From Chamaecrista fasciculata (lineage: Eukaryota > Streptophyta > Magnoliopsida > Fabales > Fabaceae), in assembly GCA_003254925.1 (NCBI GenBank), contig QANZ01003464.1, positions 19,640-83,639 of the forward strand: a stretch of DNA of 64,000 bases, read 5' to 3'. The notes under the pieces are model-generated. The model ran no database searches. It saw nothing but the letters and a program-made list of their open reading frames with translations, and was not told the origin of the DNA. Positions 55,844 through 64,000 of the stretch are shown here, piece after piece (position 1 is the first letter of the stretch; each line of letters begins with the position of its first letter). Both the position numbers and the translations under genes were made by a program.

Positions 55844-56816
55844 TTAATAATCAGGAATGGCGGAAAATCTGTATCCTTTGGCACCCCTCCATGCATAATA
55901 TGCATTACGAGTCTCGTAAAAGCCTGCATCGATACACGCTTGTTGACAGTTCAGTCACAGAAAGATTGAGATGGAAAAAGCAGATAACTGAAGAGTTACA
56001 TACAGTTGATGGGCAAAAAGGAAGTTAATCAAGTTATACATACATAAATAAAGCTCAGATAATAATATTATGTCATGTTACCCCTCATTATTCTACCTGT
56101 GATCGCTAGGTGACTTTATGTTTAAGGTTGAAGCATTTAGGCTTCAAGTTACCCAATCTTGTATTTCCTAGTTGGATGAAGAAACCATAAGTGTTGTGAT
56201 TTTTTCCATGTTCCAAATACCCGTTAATTTCATTTAGTAGCTTCTTAAGATGCCTCTATAATTTCTCTGGTAATCACCAAGTATATCCACCATCACCAAT
56301 TTGAATGATGAAAAAACACACCGCCATATCTCATTTGTGCTTCCCATTGTAATTCAGAGAACAGATGCAAATGAATTGGTACGTTATGGCTCTTATTGCA
56401 AAAATATCAACAAATACATGTAAAAGCATTTTGTTGTCTCAAAGAGTTGTCAAGAACCACTAAATTTTTCATGTTTGTATAAAATTAGAAATGGTTAATC
56501 TGCAACTTTTACACGAAAAATTCTGGGAATCTAACGTACCTGGGAGAAAGCTCAGAAGCCCTAGGGTTAAAAGGCCATAAACTTGAGAAAGCTCTCCAGC
56601 CATGTGACCGGTGAAGACAAAGTATGAAATAACCAAAAGTACCGTACCAAGGAACAACAGAAAGAGTGCAAGGGCAATGGATTTCCAGGGAACTTTATCC
56701 AATGCTTTTGGTGTATAATCAAAACGAGGGTCAAGCAGTCTATTCCAACGACCATCAATGTAGTTACCTTCATCTGTGGCAAGAGGGGTGTAATGAACAT
56801 TGCGTCTAGTCACCAT
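55844..56816 (-). CDS. TMEM230-like two-pass membrane protein
   Basis: Two coding exons, 56816-56540 and 55923-55844, join in phase (CCAG|GC) to 118 aa, about the size of human TMEM230 (120 aa). The N-terminal part is MVTRRNVHYTPLATDEGNYI and RFDYTPKALDKVPWKSIALA, followed by two membrane helices (about 46-66 and 78-92) around an FTGHMAGE loop. The second exon gives FYETRNAYYAWRGAKGYRF and SAIPDY. The family sits on endosomal, trans-Golgi and secretory vesicle membranes; its plant role is little known. An upstream leader exon probably lies near 58060-58300, joined at an acceptor near 56835, just before the start codon; the frame through 56906 is open, but its first 30 codons look like intron. 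Confidence 0.88.
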
Positions 56817-58059
56817 ATCCAATATTCCTAAGACCTGAGCACTTTGATCTGATGATTTGTAAACCAAAAAGACCTGAGATTCCAAACCAAAATAGAACAG
56901 GATCATGTTAGACTTGATCTGACAAGTCTGGAGAAAGTATTAAATAAGAAACTTTGACTTCAAATAGCATAAGGGTAGTGAAAAGATTAACGATTCATGA
57001 GTAGGTCCGCAGAGATCCTTCCAGATGAGAGAACGAAAAAAAATCATTCCAATATATTAATACAGAAAATAGATACAATGATACAAACAGTTTACATATT
57101 TAACAACAATAGAAGGAAAGAAAATCATATCAGGGCACTATCTTTCAACAGAACATTTGACCGCTGTCATTATGAGCTAAACCTCTAGTTAAAGCCCCTA
57201 GCTGATTCCGTATAACGCAATCATATGGAAGTAGCCGAGCCAACCTCTTCCTTTATGAAATTCCCAAAACACTCGGGGCATAGATCCAGATGATTTAGTG
57301 AGCTAAGTGAAGAGCATGTGCCTCACAGCCACAGCCTTAAGAACAAATTTATTTTTCACTTTTTATTATGTCCATCTGTATGGTTTGTTTTTCAAATGAA
57401 CTTAGTATCAGTACTAAGTACATGGGTATTGTTATAAATCATCGATATGTGCATATTTAATTACCATATCTAATTGTTAAAAGTCATGTCATTAGTCATA
57501 TAACCTTAGGAATTAATGACAAATTCGTATAAACCATGAATTCGTGCATGTTGTGTAGCAGAACATCACTATTTCCAACTAGATCAAGGAGAAACTCATG
57601 CATGAACTCCTTGCACCCATCAGCCAAGAACTTTTCAGTCAGTAGTAAATACAAAACTTGTTCACTGGCATGCATGGCTTTGTCACAAATTTCTGCATTT
57701 TTCTATGCATATGAAAAGCTTGTAAAGCTAAATTTTGTGTACACAGATTGATGCTTCAATGAATTTCCCAGCAGTGTCAAAGGAAAAAAATATATATATG
57801 CTCCGATCATAGTGTTATTATGATTTATGCCAAAGCCAGACTCTGTTCAATTCTTTTGTTCCTCAGGCTACTCAATTCCCACATTTACGCTACGAGATAC
57901 AGACAACCACCCAAAAGAAAACTTCAACCTGATAAAACCAGAAGGGCGACATCTCAAAGAAACCCAAATCCACATAACGCTTCAAGCACCAATTAAGGTT
58001 CTAAGTCATTTTTCCCGGAACAGACATAAATTACAAGCCAAAGCATAAAAGATACTAGT

Positions 58060-58300
58060 CACCGTGACGAAAACGACACAAGAAAAAGAGACTCGAACAG
58101 ATCAATGAAAAGGGGAAGAAAAGAGAACATAACTCAATTGCCACCAACGAATAGCTGATCCAATCCAATTGCAACTCTGAGCTACGTCGACAGCGACAAT
58201 GGCGTTCCCGAATCCGATAGATGAAATCCTTTTTAGCTTCAAAGATGGAGTTACAAGGGCAGCGAGGTATGAACGAATTTTGGGGAAAATTCACACAGCA
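58060..58300 (-). other. Probable leader exon and promoter edge of the TMEM230-like gene
   Basis: On the minus strand this area ends in GTCACG|gtgact, a possible donor. The distance to the coding exon would be about 1.2 kb. Only position and composition support it; the frame through it has no domain. Confidence 0.35.
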
Positions 58301-58960
58301 AATTATTTTTCTTATTCAGAAAATTATGGTTTCTTATAAAAAGAAAATCCATATAATAATTAAAAAAAGTGAAGTCTTGACTTTATCGAATTTTAATAAC
58401 TGTACAAAAAATACATTAATTTTTTGACAAAAAAACTACCTTTTAATTTTGCAAAAGACTTGTTTTGATAAACTTTTCTTCTAACAATATCAATTTTCTA
58501 TATAATTTATAATTATTATTATTACATTTAAGATTGATTATTAACACATTTTAAAAAAAAATAGTAACAAAAAACTTTATATATTACTAATATTCCCCAG
58601 TTCATCTGTATTCATAAGAAAACAGGCAAATATAAACACAACGTGTAGAGGAATTTAAAGTCTTCTCATGTCATGGAGAACCTTAGCGTTAAATGAATTT
58701 ACATTAACTCATTAAGGAAGCAACGCAGTAATAATTATGTACATAATAAACTCCACGTCTCCATCAAATCCTTCTCTTATGATTCCCTTATCTCAATACG
58801 CACAAGTTCAGCAAATTTACAATGACAAAGAATGGCAAAGAAAGAATCTTTACAATTTGAATTCTAAAATGCAGCTGTACATATTACTGATGTTCCCCAG
58901 TTCCCTTAACTCAAACCTCCAGACACTCGTGTGAATTGCAGTATTAAATCATTCAGTCAA

Positions 58961-61900
58961 TCAACCATCAAGCTTCCAATACAGATCTGCAAGAGCACGG
59001 TAGAGAGTGGCCGCAGCAGGTGGCCTAGGCAAAGAGCCGAGAAGCAAGTCAGTTGCGGTTAAAGACTGGCTGCCGTAGAAACGAGAATTTGCGTGCCATC
59101 GGGTGGTCACGAGACTACTTTCCAATGAACATCCAACAAATGCACCTGCATGCAACACCAAAAGTGATCAAACCCTGTAATCTAGAGGAGTTAATCCAAC
59201 AAGCCAATCCTCACAGGTATTGTCGAGAAAAAAAGAACCTGAGAATTACACTGTGGGCATTATCGGCAATAATAACAGTTCAATAACTAACTACAGTATG
59301 AAATGTAAGCTAATTTTCTAATTGGTTTTGTTCAACAGTCAAGATTGTTTCAACTGAGGGAGATGGATTGCCAAATTACACCTTCTAATCACCACATTTC
59401 AGTTCTGACATGGAATCATTAAGTGAGAATTAAAGTTGCAGGGAAAGAATCAGCAAGATAGAAAGTCGATATCACCTAAGCAGAAAATCCAGATAGGAGG
59501 AAAGCCCGTGAATGTTCACATCAACTAGATCAAAGTTCAATAATATGTAGGAGTTTTTAAATAGAAGTTGCATCATTCAAAAAGATTTGAGTTAACGAGG
59601 TAGGTAAATCTAAAATCCTCAAATTTAAAACCAGGTAACATAGCCTGGTTAAATAGGAGGCGCTAAATTCTCTGCCCACCCTTCAATTGACTACATAATT
59701 TAACCATCATGCTATACTGTGAAACCAAACTAGCATTTGGAGTGAGTGCTCACACGGGGAAAATGAACATCAAATCATTCTAGTCAAATAATAGATAGAG
59801 AAAAATATTCACATGCATCCATAACAAGCATATCAATTAAAAAGTTGAGCTGAACAAGTGCCAGATGGGATTTAATAGTCAGCATAATCCATAAATCAGG
59901 CATTGTTTGGCCCTCTTTTTACCCTCCAGAAGACCTTCTCTCCCACACCGTTCACATAAAAGACAGGAAAGATTTTGGAGTTTAGATATATGGCACAGCC
60001 CAAGTATCAATGAACAATAATAGCATCTTTTAATACCAAAATCTTTATGAACTTCATTGGAATGGTTTACCACCATCCAGTTCAAATGTATACATCTCAA
60101 TGAAAAATTCTCAGTTTGAGCCAAAGAGACAAATTCGTATTGCATACTTTCCCCAAAATAAAGAGTTCTGTTTTTTTAAAAAAAAAAAAATCACAAATAA
60201 GACATACCTTTACTACAGCTGTAAGTATAACAAGCAGCGTGACCACCATCCCCAGCTCTAACATCTGCTTCAACTGCTCGTCCAACAGTTCCAACTGCAG
60301 CACTTGCTCCAGCCCCAAGTGAAAGATGCACATTACCACAAAATGTCCTGATAGCATCATTCGTTCTCAGGACAATTATGAAGTCCGTCAACTCTCCTCC
60401 AGCCTATAAGAGTGAAAATTAAGTTTCAACCACTCAGAAGACACAGACAAATGAGGATCAGTAAAACCTTAGGACATTTTTTTTTTGGCCAACAAAACCT
60501 TAGGACATGCTCCAAATATGTAGACTGCAGAGTAGGAACATGAAATCTATGCTTGGTAAGGTTGAGATTTCAACAAGGTTACCAAAAAAAAAAATGAAGA
60601 TCCATAAGTTATTTTATCTATTTCTTAATATATAAAACGTGTCTTTTGTTAATAGTTTTTTTTTTGTTAAAATAATCTTGCAAGAAAATGAAAATAAAAT
60701 GAAGTCTGTTGAAGTTACAGTTAACCTTCAAACTCATAAAGAAGCGGCCATCTGCAGCATATATGTCATTTCAATAAGTAATAGATTCCTTAGTTTTAAG
60801 GGCATCATATGTTTTTATGATTGGGGTGCTAGCAGAAGTGCTCAAAATTATTGCAAATTAGTTAGTTCACCTGAGCTCCCCATCCAGCACCAAATGTGGA
60901 AATGGCAGATGGCGGAGACCATGAACCATCTTCCCTACGTGCAACCACAAGTCCTGTTCCAATATTGTAGGTAACAACTATCCCTACTTTCACCACTGTG
61001 ATAATTGCAAGGCCCTTAGCTTGCCGTAGAATGAAATCTGGAATTGCCTTCTCAGGCTTCAGAGAACCAACCTGCAAAAATAGAATTTCATAAAGCATAT
61101 CTCAAACTCAGCACAATAGCTTGAGTAGATATCTTCACAACGCTGACTTATTGACATCACTAGCATCACCAAAAGCTTCAATTTTAGATTATAAATGTTC
61201 CATTTTCAGTTTAGCTATTTGACCTCTTATCGCCAAAATGACTTTTCTCAACATGAAGGCCTAAAATCCAATGACCTCCAAAATAATCACTACGAGTAAA
61301 ATAGGGCATCATGCAAAGCAATGGGAGAAAATGGGATTTGCATCATGTTTACAGTAATTAATTTGAAACAAAATCAAAGGCAAGCCTTTGTTTTAGTCTA
61401 AAAGCAATTTACTTTCAATTTGTCAACATCTTAAGTTTTGTAAAACAAAAGTAACTTTAGCCAAGTCACTAGCTCTCTAGGAACATCATCTTGACACACA
61501 TACTTAAAAGAAACCCAGACTACTAAAAAATTAACAAGATGCTTTTAAAATCTTTTCATGATTTCACATATCAATATTTCATACAAGAGGCAAGCCTTTA
61601 ATGATTAGCATGAAATCAAGAACTTTAAAGGGTTTATACAGGAAGTTTAGGCACAAAAAGAAAAATTGATTCTGGACTGTTACCTGATTATAAGCCTTGA
61701 TAGTGTTAGTCGCCTTATAAATTTCATATTCCATGGACTGTCCCCAAGGAAAATTAACCCACGATCTCAAAGTGCTGAGGTCTGTCAGGTCACAAGTTGG
61801 CACTTGAGCCGCGTTACTAACCTGATCCATTAAATATGGTTGTATAGATTCAAGCCGAACATAACATACATCACAAACTCGTTGAGGATCAGAAACTCGA

Positions 61901-63059
61901 AACTTGACTGGCAACAAGCTTCTTCCTTTGGAGCATTCGCCACAAAATAATCCTCCACAAAAACGACAGTGATGCCGGGAACACATGATAGGATGAAACC
62001 GCACACCACAAAGCATACAAGAAGAAGAAGAGCTATCAGGCAACCATTTTGGAGGCTCCGTTTCGAGCAATTCCTTCACATTGCCAAAGTTGGCCTCCGT
62101 AAGAGTTTGTGCCATCTCTCTCCAAGCTTGTTCAAGTACATGGCTTGATATCCATGACAAGCTGCGTTTTTGAATATCTCCTGAAACCAAAGAAGTCACT
62201 TTTCCCCTAGCCACAAGTAACATTTCTATCAGCACATCCCACATAGTCAACTCCTTTTCTTCTCCAAGGTATTGATCCCATCCCAAGCCACCCTCAGGAA
62301 AGTAGCCGCCATTTGAGTGTAAACTTCTAGGACACTCGTTATGTTCACCTTCCAACATCGGTGGAACCGAAACTGGTATCCAAGCTCCAGTATCTTCAGA
62401 CAGCGGAGAATCATAATAGAAGTACCTTCCTCTCTTCTGAAGATCACCTGTAGTTTCCAAGTTCTTTTCAATATTTCCCAACGTCCCTTCAGGTAATACA
62501 GGATACAACGGGGAAGCATTCATACTGTGCCCTTCAAGGTCATAAATGGGAGAAGAACAATGATAACCCTCGTCGTTGATAACATTCTCCCTCTGATTAT
62601 CAGTCTTACCATCGCCCTGTCAATGGTGTCAAAGCATTACCATATAAACAATAGGAAACTACAAACATCCGGCTTTAAAAGATAAAGCATAATTAATTAC
62701 TCAAAAGTAATTCGTTTTATTTAGAACTTTTCAATTTATCCATCTTCAATATTCTTATTGCTCTTTCAGCTTCGTCGTTAAAGGCGAAAACCACACCAGA
62801 AAACTAACAACAACTTGAGATATTCAGAGTTCAATACCACTAACATTCATAAACCCAGAAAAATAGCACCAAAACGAAAAGAAGGAATTTCCAATCCACC
62901 CAATAGAAACAGGGAGGTTAATAGGAAGGAAACGAAGAAAAAACTTACCAGGTGAGAATTGGGCATCCCGTCTTCAAGGAAGGAATTAGAAACCCTTGTG
63001 GATAAATCTTCAACAAAGTCAACATGATTATTAGATTTGGAATTGCCTTCCATCGTCAT
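58961..63059 (-). CDS. FYVE zinc finger and SYLF (Ysc84/DUF500) domain protein
   Basis: Five exons with GT-AG borders: 63059-62949, 62616-61684, 61071-60871, 60403-60208 and 59145-58961. They join to 1626 bases, 541 aa. The FYVE finger (about 236-292) shows CMLCGVRFHPIMCSRHHCRF, CGGLFCGECSKGRSLLP and CDVCYVRL, a metal-binding set with the RHHCR pocket that binds phosphatidylinositol 3-phosphate on endosomes. The SYLF domain (about 345-540) has KAIPDFILRQAKGLAIITVV, then SAISTFGAGWGAQ, AGGELTDFIIVLRTNDAI and SLGAGASAAVGTVGRAVEAD, ending RALADLYWKLDG. SYLF proteins bind lipids and actin. The FYVE-SYLF pair is a plant architecture (Arabidopsis At1g29800/At3g43230 type) tied to endosome and autophagy traffic; this role is by family. 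Confidence 0.93.
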
Positions 63060-63460
63060 AACACCTCTAAAACACCAGAAAGGGGCAAATACAATCTACA
63101 TATGTGATCAGCCAACAAATGAATTGAATTTGGAGACACCTACTTTGCTAAAAAAAAAAATACTCAAATCGCGCACAAGAGATCGAACTTCACAATAAAC
63201 CAAAAAAAAAAAAAGAGAAGGGTATCGGAAATAATTCGAATTATAGCTTCAATAGCGTGTTAGAGATGTCGGGGTCCTCCAGGGTTTACGTCTTCCTTGC
63301 GTACAGACTTATGTTATGACTCTGGATATTGCTGTCATCGTTTCTCAATTTTTCACATGTTTGATGACTTATCATTGGAATGCTTTATTAATGTGGCCGA
63401 TATAATTTTTTTATTTATTTATGCGGCCGATATATTATTAATCTTAAATGTACCCAGCAC
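63060..63460. other. Promoter side of the FYVE-SYLF gene
   Basis: Leader and promoter of the minus-strand gene should lie here. A-runs at about 63150 and 63200. No further gene. Confidence 0.4.
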
Positions 63461-63465
63461 AAAAT

Positions 63466-63986
63466 AGTATAAAAAATCGGATTGGACCGGACGGTTTAAC
63501 CGGTGAACCGGACACCAGACCAGTCCGAAATAAAAAAAAAATATTGTTCTGCATTTGACCTGACCAGCCACCGGTTGAACCGCCGGACAGGTGAACCGTG
63601 AACTAGTTTGACCCGACAAATTTTGAAAAGTTATATATTGACCCAAAAAAATTTAAAAAAAAATTACAAATTGATCCCTGGATACATATTATCTAGGGAC
63701 TAAAATGAAAACTTTAAAAACATTTTGGGGTCAATATGTATTTTTTACAAAATTTGTTATGATTAAAATTGCAAAATAGCTTCAAATGTTACTAAAATGT
63801 TTAATTTTTACTTTATATTTAAATTATTGTAAGATATTAATGTGTATTTGATGAATATGTATATTTGAAAATGTATTTTTTAAGTAAACAGACTCAACCG
63901 GTTGAACTAGTGACCCAGCGATTGTACCACCGAACCAGTGACCCGAGCCTTCCACCGGGTCAATGGCTGGTCCGTTTTTTTGCACT
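63466..63986. mobile_element. MITE-like element with GGACCGGA/AACCGGTTGAAC inverted ends
   Basis: The left side (ATAGTATAAAAAATCGGATT, GGACCGGACGGTTTAACCGG) and the complement of the right side (ATAGTGCAAAAAAACGGACC, then ACTAGTTCAACCGGTTGAG) are alike over more than 100 bases with decay. The words AACCGGTTGAAC and GTGAACCG recur. The inner part shares TATTTTG.AATTTTAA.CATAA and CATATTGACCCC, inverted, with the repeat at 28672-28860. No coding frame. The exact ends and target duplication are uncertain. Confidence 0.55.
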
Positions 63987-64000
63987 ATGTTAATAAGTAT

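Noticed and set aside
56817..56906. Longer N-terminus for the TMEM230-like protein (30 more residues)
   Set aside because: A likely splice acceptor lies just before the ATG at 56816, and the family's N-terminus starts with this RRNVHYTPLATDE block.
1..64000. CRISPR arrays, rRNA, tRNA, bacterial-type operons
   Set aside because: The window is plant nuclear DNA; no regularly spaced short repeats and no cloverleaf or rRNA segment were seen by eye. A tRNA scan would be needed to exclude short tRNA genes fully.

Overview
This is a nuclear genomic window from a flowering plant, most likely a eudicot. The base composition is AT-rich, splice sites are plant-like, the conserved proteins are plant orthologues, and the DNA between genes is full of plant transposable elements. 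I cannot name the species from sequence alone.

Seven protein-coding genes look intact. From left to right they are: SPT16, a FACT histone-chaperone subunit (+, single coding exon, 5'UTR intron); a GIL1/IRKI-like DUF641 protein (-); a Sec61 alpha translocon subunit (-, six coding exons that join to 475 aa); an OVATE family protein (-); a class A4 heat-shock factor (-, two exons, 404 aa); a TMEM230-like two-pass membrane protein (-, 118 aa); and a FYVE plus SYLF lipid-binding protein (-, five exons, 541 aa). They are independent genes with no operon-like organisation. They fall roughly into a gene-dense left end (0.4-11 kb), a transposon- and pseudogene-rich centre (12-45 kb, interrupted by Sec61 alpha) and a gene-dense right end (47.8-63.1 kb).

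The centre holds a 5'-truncated LINE (12.6-16.65 kb) that carries a nested solo LTR with a perfect 5-bp target duplication, a second LINE scrap, a TRIM-like mini-retroelement, several MITEs, and a MULE-type element whose terminal inverted repeats sit against the first exon of Sec61 alpha and which keeps only a FAR1-type DNA-binding domain. Next comes an array of degenerate direct duplications (30-45 kb), three of which carry broken exons of a SAP30-like (Sin3/HDAC complex) gene. A compound Ty1/copia cluster (33.9-39.5 kb) sits inside the array. Its elements lack gag and the integrase core, share a central LTR, and are flanked on the left by an inverted 3' end.

The best structural finds are: a perfect 841-bp Mutator-type foldback element with an exact 9-bp target duplication (7287-8127); the MULE at the Sec61 alpha promoter; the gag-less copia compound with perfect GC palindromes in both leaders; and the SAP30-like pseudogene array. 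I found no CRISPR array, rRNA or convincing tRNA. I do not see a clear new multi-gene system. The novelty lies in transposon architecture and its contact with host genes.
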